Shown: positions 1 through 12,275 of the stretch, piece by piece | Layout of the letters: each line of letters starts with the position of its first letter | Position numbering within the stretch: the first letter of the stretch is position 1 | NCBI GenBank assembly: GCA_003342815.1 | Contig: PTEX01000011.1 | Span: forward strand, 7,021,862-7,085,861 | Length of the DNA stretch: 64,000 nt | Origin: Eudromia elegans | Taxonomy: Eukaryota > Chordata > Aves > Tinamiformes > Tinamidae | Direction: 5' to 3' | Position numbers and translations under genes: made by a program | The notes under the pieces: model-generated | Databases searched by the model: none | Told to the model about the DNA's origin: nothing | What the model saw: only the letters and a program-made list of their open reading frames with translations

Positions 1-2198
1 ACATGCGTACATTATTTAATACAAAATTCACTTAAGAGCACCACCGATTAGTTCTCTCCTTGTTTCTACTATAAATAGAAGTCTGTACATTTCCTTTGAA
101 GTTAAGCTTAAAAAAAGTGGGGAGGGAGGAGTGTAGGAAAAAAGATCAGCACAGGGAATATGGAACCTGAGGGTACTTTCAGCTGTGCAGGATGGGGGAG
201 AGAAAAACATTCTTTTTTCCACAAAAATTTGTAAAATTCCTAGGAGCAGCTCCCCCCGGCCTCAGCAAGTGCTGGCGGCCTTGCCAGTGCGGCCGAGGCA
301 TCCAGCAAACGCGAGGGAAGCAGCTGGTTGGGTTAGCTGCTTGCGAGTAGATGAAATGCAGGGTCACCAAAGCAGAAGCAACAGAAATATTGGTCTGGCT
401 GCTGATGAGTTTTCTGCAATGATTGGCATTGCACAGTTAATGATAGAAGTAAATTATTTTGAAGATGGGTTAGGTCCAAGAGAGAAAATACTGTCATTTA
501 TCTCTAGCGCATAAATAGACCAAGAAGATTATATCTACATTTTAGTGAAAATCACTGAAAATAGAAAGGAGATATTTTATACAATGTATCTGAAGCCCAT
601 AGATAATTAGAGTGTCATTTTCTGATGCTTAATTAGTAGGATGCATAGCCAAATGATATGGTGGTAAACTATTTTGGTCTGTTTAGCATGTGGAGTTTGT
701 TGCTCTTTATTCCTGTCTCCTGGTAACAGTGCAGCTTTGCAAGCAGTCACCACCTTGCCTGGCTGTCCACTTTCAAAGGTGGTGTTTTATCTTTGCAAGC
801 AGTATGTGGCCTGTATGTGTAGGCTGAGCCCTTCCTTCCTCCTGGCATCAGACGCTGCTGTGTTTTTTGCCATCGGCTACGTGGTGCCTGGCAGCAGCTG
901 CAGACATCTGGAGGCAGCTGCCCTATTTGACTGAGTGTGCGCACCGGTGGCGCGTCCTCCAGAGCGTGTCTGCAACGCTGCTGCCGCCACACAACGCGTC
1001 CACGTCGGTCAGGACCGTCACTTGCTGCTCCCTTCTCCCTGCCTCTGCGCCACCTCAGGCTCAGGGTGGCTGGCTTGGGGTAACCTCCTTGCCTGAGGAC
1101 AGTCAATGGACATGCTTTGCCTTTAATTTTGACTCTCTGATTTGGAATGTGGCTTTCTGGAATGCCTTGGAAATGAAGGCATCTTTTAAAACCAGCAATA
1201 TTTGCACTTGTTTCTCAATATTTTCAGGCTGTACAATGTTGAAACCTAACAGCTTTGAGAAAAAACACTGCCTCACCTTATCTGCTGGAGCCTGTGTGAA
1301 CTTTCAGTATGTGAGAGCGCTTGAATTTCAGACTGAGCCTTTAAGTAAACACTTGAGAGCAGGAGTAAAGTCAGAGTTACAGTTTGCATTGGGAGTTTTT
1401 GTGATTCCTCGTTTCTACAGGTCTGCAACTCAAGCAGAAACCAATTCTGTTTCCTGTAGCAGAAAAAAAAATATTCATTATAAATTATTTTTCTGTCTCT
1501 AAGTAGTTTTGCTCAGGTGGGAGATTTTTTTGACCAGCTGTTAAAATTGTTATTCTCGGATGTGTAGCTAGAAAAGAGACAAAGATGATTTGCAGAAAAT
1601 TCTCTCTTCTACTGTAAAAATGTCCGTAATATGTGCCACCCTTCCTCAGTCTGTAGCTTCATAAATAATTTTTAAGTAAAAAAAAGAAAAACAAAAACAG
1701 GATGAACAGAAAGCAGAATTTGATATGAAATAGTAAGTCTTATACACTAGTATGTTTTCTCTGTCTCCTTTCAAACATTGTTAGAAAAACAAGAAAGTTT
1801 CCAATACTTGAGATAGATTTGAGAAGTCTTTATTCAGCAGACCTTTGATGCATAATTGATTAAAAGAATGGGTTCAGTTCCATTAAACAAAAATTATCAA
1901 CTTCCTTCAATTTTTCTTCTTTTTTTTTGAAGATTTTTCTTTTAAGAACATTAAGGGCCTAAAGACTCATTGTCTTTCAATATTTATAACCTTGCAGTTA
2001 AGATGTGCAGTTGTATGTTAGAGCTTTTTCATTCTACTTCTGTGTCCTTTGACTTTTGTTCTCTGTTTTTGTCCCGCTATGATAATATTTGGAAAAAGCG
2101 TTTAGACTTAAAAAAGAAAAGAAAGAAAGAAAAAGAAAATAATTGAAGTGATCAGGGTTTCAATACTCACATCTTTTTACTGATATTCTCTCTTCTAG
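1..2198 (+). other. IQSEC1: IQSEC1 intron (left edge of window)
   Basis: No exon is recognisable here. The preceding IQSEC1 exon should encode the PH-domain residues just before the YPNGIRL segment, and no matching codons followed by a donor are visible, so the window opens inside an intron. Around 880-1060 there is a locally GC-richer patch with several CpGs. The acceptor is a pyrimidine tract ending in AG at 2197-2198. Confidence 0.7.
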
Positions 2199-2360
2199 AT
2201 TATCCTAATGGTATCCGGCTCACATCAGCTGTTCCAGGAGCAGATATCAAAGTGCTAATAAATTTCAATGCACCAAATCCTCAGGACAGGAAGAAGTTTA
2301 CAGATGATTTGAGGGAGTCAATAGCAGAGGTCCAAGAAATGGAAAAGCACAGAATAGAGT
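2199..2360 (+). CDS. IQSEC1: IQSEC1 exon encoding end of PH domain
   Basis: This 162-bp exon follows AG at 2197-2198 and is followed by donor GTAAGT at 2361. It starts with two bases of a split codon, then reads [19 protein letters not shown] and on to MEKHRIE. One base is left over at the end. It encodes the last strands and C-terminal helix of the PH domain, which binds phosphoinositides in BRAG proteins. Confidence 0.9.
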
Positions 2361-5300
2361 GTAAGTACAAAGGTACATACAATAGAGCATTCTCAGTGTC
2401 ATGAAAATTGGAACATGTTTAATCTGAATAATTTTAGTCCATTAGAAGTCTTTAAACATTCAAGATGACTTTGATCCTAGAAAGAGGAAAAACCAAGTGA
2501 TGTGTAAAGCTCCAACTGAGTTCATTGATGTTTATTTAGGACAATGTAGCTGCAGTTGAAATTTAACATGAACAAACGGCAAACAGCAATGAATAGAGGA
2601 GGGATAGATTTGCAATTTGTAGTATAAATTACAGTAAAAAAAAAAGAGATAGTTTATGTTACTCTGAAGCTTTACATGATGGTCCTTCAAAGAGATTCAC
2701 TGTATTTTTCTTCTGTGATTATATTCTTGTATTTTGTCAATTAACTGTAGAACAAACATAGAACATATTTTGCTGGAAATCACATGACTTTTTAAATAGA
2801 CTTTTTTTTCCAACAGAGGAATAGGGTTTCATCCTTTATATTTTATCACAAAGCTTTTAGGAAAGGAACCAACTTATCTAGTGTTTAGCAGTTCCAAAAT
2901 AAACTCTTCTGAATTGATAATAATATATGCTCACAAATAGAAATTATGCTACTACTGTCTCATTGCAGTTACTAACCATGAATTGCACAATTATTCTTTC
3001 AGCTGAGCTAGAGAAGCAGAAGGGTGTGGTGCGCCCGAGCATGTCTCAGTGCTCGAGCCTCAAAAAAGAGTCTGGCAACGGGACCCTGAACAGGGCTTGC
3101 CTGGATGACAGCTATGCTACTGGGGAGGGGCTGAAAAGAAGTGCCCTGAGCAGCTCCCTCAGGGACCTCTCAGAAGCAGGTAAGCACGGCCGATATTTCT
3201 TTGCCCTGACTAGTGCATGTAAAAACGTGTGAATGATGCATATAAAAATGCAGCTCACAGTGGGTCATGAGAACTGCTAATACTGAAATCTGAAACATTT
3301 TTTGATAGCTCCTCTTTGATAGCTTGTGTTTAATTTGTTTTTTTGTTCTATTAAGCAACCGCGATTTCAAAGCATTTAAGCCATTTTAGATTGCTATATA
3401 TACTTTTAAAGGAATTGAAGACAGAGGAAAAATTGTAAGTGTTCCATAGAAAAAACATTGATTTGTGGTAGGAGTTGCCCACTTAGTTTTCCTTTCTTTC
3501 CTTCCTCCCCATCCCTCTTTCCCTTGATACAGTAGGCTTAGAGAGAAAAGGAGAAAAAAAAAAAGGAAAGAAAACCTGTGGTCTCTGTGTGATGACTGCT
3601 TTCTGTGTATTTTTGTGCTCAAGTGTACCTGTTACTACATTGATGAATGAAATTGAGTGAAGCCCTGCTAAATTTTACTTAGAGCTATATAATTCAGTTA
3701 TGCTGTGTCACTGATAACTCTTACTGTTTTGCAACTCAAATATAGTTCATAATTCTTGCAAATGCACCTGTTTGTGAAGTATTATTGCCAGTGTAATAAA
3801 AGAAACCCAAATAGACAAGAATGCTGATATCTCCCCCTCTTAGGACTGCTGTGTCTAAAACTTATTAACTCATTAATATAACTGAGGACTGGGGTGGAGC
3901 AGTGGTGTGATTGCTTTTGAAAATTGGAGGAAGTTTAAAATTTAATTGTTTGCTTGCTTCTGTTATATGCAACTGGTTTACCCACGTAACACAGGCTGCC
4001 ACAGGTAATCCTGTGTTCCAGTGCTGTATATGCAGTTCCTGTCATTGCAGGAAGTCATACCTGAACACCATGCTCAGTATGCAGCAAATACTTCTGGAGA
4101 CAGTATCGACTAGATATCTGTTTGTTTATTTTAGTTCATACTCTGTGTTACATGCTCTACTTTTTTGCTGTTAATTGTGATGATGATTTACAATATAGTC
4201 ATGATACCAATACTACATATATCTTTGGTAATAGACACTTCCTGTCTTTTCCTTTTTTTTGTATTTGAAGAGGAGATTTTAGCTATGCTATAGTAAAGAA
4301 AATCTTTATAAACTGAAATTATAGCCTGTGCTTTGTGGGTATATGTATGTGCATACAAATATGTAGAGAGTGAACTCTTTCATCAGTTGTGTTTTATTCT
4401 CTGTTTAGGCTTTCATACTCCTTTTTCCATGTTTCCTTTTAAAGACCTAGGACCTTGCTCCAAAATCATATTGAAGTTGTGAATAGTTACTTGATTGACT
4501 TCAATGGATTTTAGATCAAGCCACTAGCCTTCACCATTATTGTATTTCAGATTCCAGAATATTTCCATCATCTTTTTTAGTTCTTTTGTTTTCATTTCAT
4601 GTGACCTAGAACTGCCATATTGTTGAATATGTGAGTTCAGTGGGTATGTGTACCCATAGCTGTAATCTGTGATTATTTTTCTCATCTTATATAAATTTTT
4701 CATCCATATCTTTCAAACATTGCTATCTGTTTAAATTCATGTTACAGGTTTTATGCAATAAACAAGTATTTATAATCATGAAACATTTCATGTTCCCACA
4801 GTGCATGCCTAAAACTGGCATGCTTGTTACTGCAAATAATGTTTTTCCATAATAAGTAGCGATCACAGACTAGAGGGTTTATCAATGAATTTGTTAAACC
4901 CAACTAAACTTAATTTTAACTTTAACAAGTTGACAACAATTATGGAGAGTTTCTGTTTGGTCTTGTGCAGTGCAACTGACTTGAGCAATGCCATTCCTGT
5001 ACCTGCTTTGTGACTTGTTGTAGCGATGGTAATAAGGTGCTTCTGCTCCTTTTCTCCATGAGTAGCTTGCGTGTGAGGTTAACAATGCTTTAATATGGGA
5101 GAGATGATCCGTAGGAAAACAAAGCAATCACTTCTATTAGCAAAATAGCATGCCCCAGCAATTATACCATATTAAATTACTTCTGTAAAGGTGTACTGAG
5201 TAGATTGCTTCAATTCTTTTTTTTTTAATTTTTTCTCACTGATATAAAACTCGGAAAGGAGGAGGATTGGGAGTAATGGGGCAGTGTGTATATGTCTTTC

Positions 5301-8300
5301 TGTAGGAAATAAGCTTATGAAAATGGATTTTAGAGTTCCCTTCTGTATTAAGAAATAAAGAAGATAATTAAAGTGAACAAACTGCCTTGCTGCATATGTA
5401 TGCAGTAAAGCAGATAATAGGCTAGTGAACACTGCAAAAACAAATTGAAAAAAAATTAAACGATTAATTCAATGAAGCAGAAAGCCGATTGAGCAGCATA
5501 CTGGTTGCATGGCTGCATGACAAAACATTTTAAGGAAAGAGCCTGTTACTGCCTACCAGATGACTTGGTAGTGAATGGTGGATGTGGGAATTGGCTTCCC
5601 TTCTGGAAAACAGTGAAGATTGATGAGCTGCTTTGCTCCAGTGAATATTGATTTCCAGAACAATTTGGAAAGGCAAGATTTGTCTGTCATAAAAACAATG
5701 TCAGGAGTTGCTTATTGATGTTTTTCCATGCTTTTGCTAGGATAGCTTAGGTCACAGTTGCAAGAAGGGTGTGAATGAGGGATGTGATTTTAAAGATAGT
5801 GCTATTCTTTGTGGATTACCCTCTGTTTCCATAAATAAAAAGCAGAAGTGGCAAATGGCCATGGACTGTATTCCAAGATGTGACTGAGTCAAAAACATTT
5901 AGTGTTTTATTCTTCTCAAAAGAAAACTGTCAGCATCATTTTTATTATATGTATTTGAGCTGTAGATAAGGAAGAATAGTTTATTCATTCCAGAATTTGT
6001 AATTTTTAATTTATGTAAAAAAGAAGAAAGATTTTAATGCAGTTTAAAAAAAGAGGTCTGCCCTTTCTAGTAGAACGAGTGGGTCCTTTCACCACTTGTT
6101 CCATTTCTGATTACCTGATTTGTGTAAACCTATTAGTGTGTGAGGAGAATGATTTGGTTGCTAAAGCGCAGGCTGGTGGAGTTGCTGGTGCAGTATCTAG
6201 AAGGTTGCTTGGCTAATATTAGATTGTTACCTGAATTCCAGTGTTTGTGAGTCCCTGCAGGACCTAGTGGGTTAGCGGTGAGTTGAGTGGTGTGAGCACT
6301 TCTGGAAATTGAGTTTATTCCCTCTGCTCACAATCTGAAAAGTGAACATAACACTTGCACACTGCACTGGATTAACAGTGGGAGTGAATTGGAATCTGCA
6401 TAGAAGTGCAAGGTGGTATGTAACGGTCACTGTGAGTGAAAGTGCTTTTGTCACATAATCTTTTGAGCTATCTCAAATAATGATATCATGTATAATCACA
6501 GACCAGTTTTGACTACTTAAAAAAAAAAATTGAAATAGTCCAAACATTAAAGTAACTCTGTTATTTGTATATTGCATATAATCTAATTTCTTGGCTTTGA
6601 ACTTTTAAAACATTCTTTCCTACCTTCAGGGGGGAAAAAAAGCATCTTTTTCTTTTTCTTTTTTTTTTTTATTTTGAGCTATTTCATTTTTTTCAAGTTT
6701 CCTATATCCCAAAATGTATCAGAAAAGACTGTGAAACTTTGCTGCACTGTAACTCCCTTATAGAGACTCTGATTTCATGCAATTGCAGAACCCCTCCATG
6801 TGTTGAATCAGTCTGTGATGGGCTGGTGCAGTCCCTTGGCTCCTCCCTCATCTGATGCAGGCAAGGCTCTGAGCTTCCTCGCTCCTTCCTTCCCCATGGA
6901 TTTTACTCTCTGTGTAGGACAAGGGCCATTAGCACACTCCTGCCTCACCACAGGAGCTTCCTAAGGAAGCAGGGAGAGATTTTCCTCTTCCCTTGTCACT
7001 GATGTTAGAAACCTTCCTTTTAGTGAAAATATCAACAGTAATGGCCATGATATAGTTTACTGGGGTTTTTTTGTTTATTTGTTTTTATAAAACAGATCGT
7101 ATGAAACTGGTTTTTTGGTGATACATCCATATCAATACCAAATCATTCTCGAAAGATGATGTATAAAGGTGTTCCTGAATGTTCCTACCTTATGGAAGGA
7201 GTTCAGCAGCCAAGGTGTAATTATGCTCTCTCCTCGTTTCCCGGAGTTCACCAGTGCTTTAGAGCACAACGGGTTGGGCTGTAGCCCTCAGCTCTGTGGC
7301 TGGATGGCTGCAGATTCTGCTGTTGGAAAGCCCAATTCCACAGCATTTGGAGGCAAGTGGCATGACTTCGAAGAGCTACTGGATTTGTTTGCTTCATCAG
7401 CAATGCCATTTAGAGCTCTTTCAACCTGGCTTTGCCAAGAATTACAAAAGAGATCATAAGAAGTGTTTTGGATCTCAGTGTCTCTCATTGGAATATAACA
7501 GATTTCCAAGTAATGCAGTATAGTAAGAAAAGAGTAAGAAAATAAATATTTAACATTTCCTGAAATGATTTTCACACCTGAAATTGCTTACTTCAAGGTA
7601 GAGTGGATTTAATGAATGAAATGCTGAATATTTTCCAGGAGTTTTCAAGTTTGTTAAAATATTACCATGAAATATTCTTAGTCCCATGCAAGGCATGTAC
7701 ATATATGGGATATACGATACTTGTATAAGCTGGACATACTTCTCAGAAATAATATCAATATCTAACATCACTGGATTGGTGGAATGAATCAGAAGAGATT
7801 AAAGTAACTTCAATTTTATGAAAAGAAATGAAAAGCTACTCTAAAGAGTCTTCAAAAATAACAAGTTGAGCAGAATATATTACGCAGAACTGGTGTTCAA
7901 ATTTGGTAAATACCACCTTGCTTTATATTGCAGTGGTTAAGGATTATACTAGTAGAAAATTATGTTTACATGGGAGAATCTTAGTCGAGAGTTACTGTTT
8001 TCCTGAAAGGCCTTTGAACACTGCAGCTCTAGGGAAAGGGTTTTGAGACAGGATGTCATCTCAGAGAGAAGAGAATGATCTTCTATAAACATATACTGGT
8101 GGTGGTGGGGAGTGCTCTAGAGGATTTAGTAAATAGCTTTCATATCACACTGTAAACCAATACAGAAAATGGTGGGGTAGTTTTATAGGAAGTCAGTTAA
8201 GCTCTGCTTGTAATAATAGTGCCTATCTAGGGGAAAGTACAGACATTTTAAATAGGATTTTCCTTTTGTTCTTGGCTTTGCTAGCACTTCTCTGCCCTGA

Positions 8301-9047
8301 AGTTATTTTAAGCAAACATCCATCTGTCTTTCAGTCTGTATATACTGTGCTTATAGTTATTTTATTAAACTATTTTGACTTCTGCCATATGCAGAAGACC
8401 TTAGGTCTTCCCAGTTTTCTTCATTTTTGACCATATTTAATAATTTATGGCAACTGTCAGTCTCATTTACAATAGTGACTGCTAAGTTAGGAGATGGGCT
8501 TTCTCTGTGTTTATGCAAGCAAGAGTGATTTGAGTGTTACTCGGTATTAGTTCCATTAGCAGAGCAGAAAAAGATCAAAGGCTGACAAGACAAAAAGACA
8601 ATGGATTATCAAAGCCACTTTTTCTTGGTGGTGCCACAGTTTTTGGTCAGACGAAAAGTGCAAGAAAGGATGAACCAAACAGCTTTTGACAAAGAGCCTA
8701 AGGGACTTGATCATTCTCCAACAAAGTTGCAAGCCAACCCATAAACCTTGGCCACAGACAAATTTTTCTCTATTTAATGTGAGGGCTTGTACCTGGGGAG
8801 TATCTCTCAGTGAGCATGAGAGAGAAGGTAGTATGTGATATCAGTCCAGAGACCATGCAGTAGCTCTTAAGTGAAGCCTGTGTTGCAAAGCAGTGTCCTG
8901 TGACCAACTGGGTCATGGTGATGCTCTGATGCTTACAGATCTAATAGATGCTGCCTTTAAAATCATACTAATATGCAAGGCCTACCAGTAATCTAAATTG
9001 TTCTATGAGAGGGTTTCTGAAAAGTAAGGAATTGCTATTGTGTCCCA

Positions 9048-9087
<40 letters not shown>

Positions 9088-12000
9088 ACCAAACTTCTTT
9101 TCTTGGGCTCTCTGAGTCAAGCAACAGATGTCATGTGGCTTTTGGTCTTGTAAAGATTGAAGCAATTTGGCTTACAGGGTCAGTGATCCTGAAGTCTTTG
9201 CATTCATTTCCAGCAGTGCCTGTTAAAGTAGAAGATGGAAGGCAGTGATGTTCCAGTGTAGGGTGGAGATTGGCCCTGATTTTGGTCTTGCAGGAAAGCT
9301 TTGGCATTGAGATAGAAGGTGTGGTTCTGAAATCACTCTTAGAGAAGCGTTGAGAACCCAGCCTGTCTTCAAAGGCTAGCTTTGTTTATACATTGCTCCA
9401 GTTAAGTATTTTTGTGCTTTCCAAAGCAATGCTCAACAAGCTATCCTTTCAAAAATATCTGCTGTTACTTCAGCCACATGCTATTATCTCGCTGTGAAAT
9501 GAGAGGAAAATCTGGGGTCCTGTGTCCTGTACATAGCCACTGAGGTATTCTGGTTCTTAATCAACCAGCCTGGTGTTTCATGTGTAGCCTTAGTCAGATT
9601 TCTTTGGTAATTTGAGAGTATTGTCAATGGCACATTGATCGTAGTGAAAAATAAAGCACTGCACAGCTAAACAAACAAAATCTAGCCATAATATCAAGAG
9701 AGATTCAGATCTTACTGATCAAAAATTAAGTTTAGTTTTTTCAAACATCATGAAAGAAGACTGTATGAAATCCACTGAGGTTCAGAATTGGAGATGAAAT
9801 GATGAAACTGTTATCCCTTACCATTCCCTCACATTGAAGTTCAGAATAGTTAAATATTAAATTATATCTTCAAATTAAGACCATGCCACAAATACATATT
9901 AATACTATCAGTGTTTAAAGAAAAAAATGTAGAGGATTAGCTTCCAGGAAATCAAACAGCTTAAAATCCTAGGTGGTCAACATCATTATCACTCTACTAA
10001 GTATAGATGCTAAAATACTTGTGTAGTAAGACTTGTACAAATCAAAGAATCACACTCCAGCAATGATAGCTGATTTATAAAGCAAATATTTCTTAAAAGT
10101 TAGAGTCAGGTACAGAACTCATTATAATTAATGGCCTTAAAATTTAAAATTTGGCCTTAAAATTCAAGTTTTTGCCTTAGTCTGTACTGTCCCAGTCCAG
10201 TGCAATGTGAACTCCCCTGCAGCCCCCCTAGTTGCATTTAGAGACTCCTCTAGTGATTGAGGGAAAGCAGCTGTTTTTCACCCGGGTCTTGTCTCAGTCT
10301 CTAATCTATGGTGTTGCATGTCCTGGGCAGGCAAGCGTGGGCGACGCAGCAGTGCAGGATCGCTAGACAGCAATATGGAAGTAAGTAGGAAGTTACTGAT
10401 GTCTAGCTGGATGTGATGATGTGCATTTCAAACCTTTCTTTTATATACATATTTTTTTGCTCTTTTTTCTTCTAACATATAACCTGCCTGCCTTAAAAAA
10501 AAAAAAAAAAAAAAAATGCATGCCTAGGCTACACTTTGTATTCTTCCAGCTTAAAAAGCACTGACAGCTTGTTTTAGACCAATGCCATTTTTGGTTTGAG
10601 CTAACCTTGTTTCCTTTGTTCCTGCAAGCATGGTTAAATGAATATGACATGTCCTTTTGCCACCATTTCAGTCTGGTCCCAGCTTAAAAGCCCACTTGCT
10701 CTTTGTTACAGAAGTACACTGTTCTTGTTGTTTGATATTAGCTAAAATTATTGACTTTCATGCTCAACCATTCACATTGCTTATTTTCTAGTTAAATTGC
10801 TAATTGTATGCAGTCATGACACCATGGAATTGCACAGATAGGGCATGGGAGGAAAAAAATGTATAAGATAGGTGAATTCAATGTGGATTTCATGAGATTT
10901 CATTCATCTTCAAACCATTTATATATATTGTTCATGTCTTTGAATTCAGCTTGCAGACCTTTCTTTCTTTCTTTTTTTTTTTTTTTNATTGCAGTTTAAA
11001 TCTAGCACACTTTGAATAAGTACTGCTATGTCCTGTAACTGTCTTTACAAAATAGAACCCCAAACTTTCAGAAACTAAATAGATCATTTTAGGCTAACTA
11101 AAAATCCCCTGGAAATTGTAGCGACAATGGTGATATGGTTCCATTTAACATACAATGTAGAGCAAGACTTGACAAGCAGCACTGTGGTATATAGTAGTAA
11201 CAGACTACTATGATTAAATTAAAAAAAAAATTATGAAATCTGAATTGTAACTGTAATATTTGCTGCTGTGTGTTTAACTGTTTAGGTTGAATTTAACTTT
11301 TTTTGTTAAAAAACACAACTGTGTTCTTTTCAAGTATTTTAGAATGTACTTTTTCTTTAAAAATGCGCTCCTACAAATTATGTTATGTTACTCTTAAGTG
11401 ACATTTTTCTTACTTCAAGTGACAGCTTTCACTATTAAAGTATTGAGAGAAAAACTACTAATGCTTATAAAGATCCCAAGAAGGGCATGAATGCCTCATT
11501 GGCAATTTAGGAAAGCTGGAAATAAAATTTCTTCTAGAACTCTAACATAGTCCACCCATGTGAGCACCTAAAGAGGAGTTTGTTGGTCAGTGTGAACTTT
11601 TTCTTTTAAACATTTTAAGATTTTTTTTAATTTTTATTTCTATTAATTTCTTTTTAGGGGTCCATCATTAGCAGTCCTCACATGCGCCGAAGAGCTACAT
11701 CAACCCGAGAGTGTCCATCTCGCCCTCACCAGACTATGCCTAACTCTTCCTCACTCCTAGGGTCCTTATTTGGTAGTAAAAGGGGAAAGCCACCTTCCCA
11801 AGGCCATCCACCTTCCCAAGGCCATCCGCCATCTGGCTCATCACAGCAACCTCCACACCCTGCAGTGCTCCCACATCAGCAGCACTCTCAGCACCCCTCA
11901 GCCCTGCACCACGCAGGGCCAGCCGAGGGGCAGGCGCAGGCTCCAGTGCACTCGCACCATTCGCAGTACTGCCACATGCAGCAGAACCCACCGCCCTACC

Positions 12001-12275
12001 ACCACCACCACCACTACCACCCTCCCCAGCACATCCAGCACCCGCACCAGTACCACCAGCACGTGCCACATGCCCAGCATGCAGCACACTCCCCACATAC
12101 TCCGTACATGCAGCACCCCCATGGGCAACATTCCCACTCTGCACACCCTCCACTGCCACCGCCACACTCGTCTCATCCCCAGCACACCCAACATCACCAT
12201 GGACCACCACCACCACCTCCTTCCACCACAGCCAGCACCAAGCCCAAGCACAGTGGCATCAGCACAATAGTCTAG
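2199..12275 (+). CDS. IQSEC1: IQSEC1 (BRAG2), Arf-GEF, 3' part: four coding exons
   Basis: IQ-motif and SEC7-domain protein 1 catalyses GDP/GTP exchange on Arf GTPases, mainly Arf6, at the plasma membrane and endosomes, affecting integrin and synaptic receptor traffic. Only the C-terminal end is present: exons 2199-2360, 3003-3179, 10331-10380 and 11658-12275 join to 334 full codons plus stop. What is seen: the end of the PH domain ([20 protein letters not shown]), a charged helix ([15 protein letters not shown]), a Ser/Arg-rich linker ([13 protein letters not shown]), then a His/Pro/Gln-rich tail ending GISTIV, which fits a class I PDZ ligand. The IQ motif and SEC7 domain lie left of the window. 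Paralogue IQSEC2 is the main alternative; I recall its tail ending STVV and differing in the His/Pro region, so IQSEC1 is preferred. Confidence 0.9.
2361..3002 (+). other. IQSEC1: IQSEC1 intron, nothing else seen
   Basis: A 642-bp AT-rich intron from donor GTAAGT to an acceptor TTCTTTCAG ending at 3002. It contains a run of As near 2636 and no other recognisable element. Confidence 0.85.
3003..3179 (+). CDS. IQSEC1: IQSEC1 exon, Ser-rich linker after PH domain
   Basis: This 177-bp exon reads [19 protein letters not shown] through [14 protein letters not shown]. The acceptor AG is at 3001-3002 and the donor GTAAGC starts at 3180. It starts with two and ends with one base of split codons. The frame continues from the 2199-2360 exon and into the 10331-10380 exon. 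The sequence matches the linker I recall from vertebrate IQSEC1. Confidence 0.9.
3180..10330 (+). other. IQSEC1: IQSEC1 intron of 7.15 kb with a long poly-A run
   Basis: A large AT-rich intron without recognisable exons or transposon remnants. It includes a 35-base A run (9052-9086), a repeated GGCCTTAAAATT unit near 10134 and 10153, and a GC-richer patch around 6780-6990. Open frames inside it are short and lack splice-compatible context. Confidence 0.75.
9052..9086. repeat. 35-base poly-A run
   Basis: Homopolymer in an IQSEC1 intron; no retroposed sequence is recognisable upstream of it. Confidence 0.95.
10331..10380 (+). CDS. IQSEC1: IQSEC1 50-bp exon ([16 protein letters not shown])
   Basis: A small exon between acceptor GGGCAG (ending 10330) and donor GTAAGT (10381). 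It completes a Gly codon and encodes a basic, Ser-rich stretch, [16 protein letters not shown], ending on a codon boundary. Its length is not a multiple of three, so skipping it shifts the frame (see findings). The RRSS pattern resembles a basophilic kinase site; that is inference. Confidence 0.88.
10381..11657 (+). other. IQSEC1: IQSEC1 last intron
   Basis: An intron of 1277 bp from donor GTAAGT to acceptor TTCTTTTTAG. It has an A run at 10495-10516 and an unresolved base (N) at 10987 inside a pyrimidine tract. I see no alternative terminal exon, although IQSEC1 is known to have alternative C-termini. Confidence 0.8.
11658..12275 (+). CDS. IQSEC1: IQSEC1 terminal coding exon: His/Pro-rich tail with PDZ ligand
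   Basis: The exon opens on a codon boundary after TTTTTAG with [19 protein letters not shown] and runs 205 residues to a TAG at 12273-12275. About 41 of the residues are His, including a five-His run followed by YH, plus a Pro run (GPPPPPPS). Segments [19 protein letters not shown] and [11 protein letters not shown] closely resemble the IQSEC1 long-isoform tail as I recall it. The last four residues, STIV, fit a class I PDZ ligand (T at -2, V at 0). An 18-bp in-frame tandem duplication lies at 11790-11825. Long open frames on the other strand here are composition artefacts of CAC/CAG-rich DNA. Confidence 0.93.
   Translation, partial: GSIISSPHMRRRATSTRECPSRPHQTMPNSSSLLGSLFGSKRGKPPSQGHPPSQGHPPSGSSQQPPHPAVLPHQQHSQHPSALHHAGPAEGQAQAPVHSHHSQYCHMQQNPPPYHHHHHYHPPQHIQHPHQYHQHVPHAQHAAHSPHTPYMQHPHGQHSHSAHPPLPPPHSSHPQHTQHHHGPPPPPPSTTASTKPKHSGISTIV
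11790..11825 (+). repeat. IQSEC1: 18-bp perfect tandem duplication in IQSEC1 tail
   Basis: Two identical 18-bp units (11790-11807 and 11808-11825) each encode PPSQGH. A degenerate third start (CCGCCATCTGGC) follows. The duplication is in frame and lengthens the Pro/Gln/His-rich disordered tail. Confidence 0.95.

Noticed and set aside
867..1502. 211-codon plus-strand open frame near the left edge
   Set aside because: No similarity to IQSEC1 or any family I recognise; it lies in the intron and has no matching splice phase.
9052..9086. Poly-A run as the tail of a processed pseudogene
   Set aside because: No gene-like sequence or target-site duplication is visible beside it; treated as a simple homopolymer.
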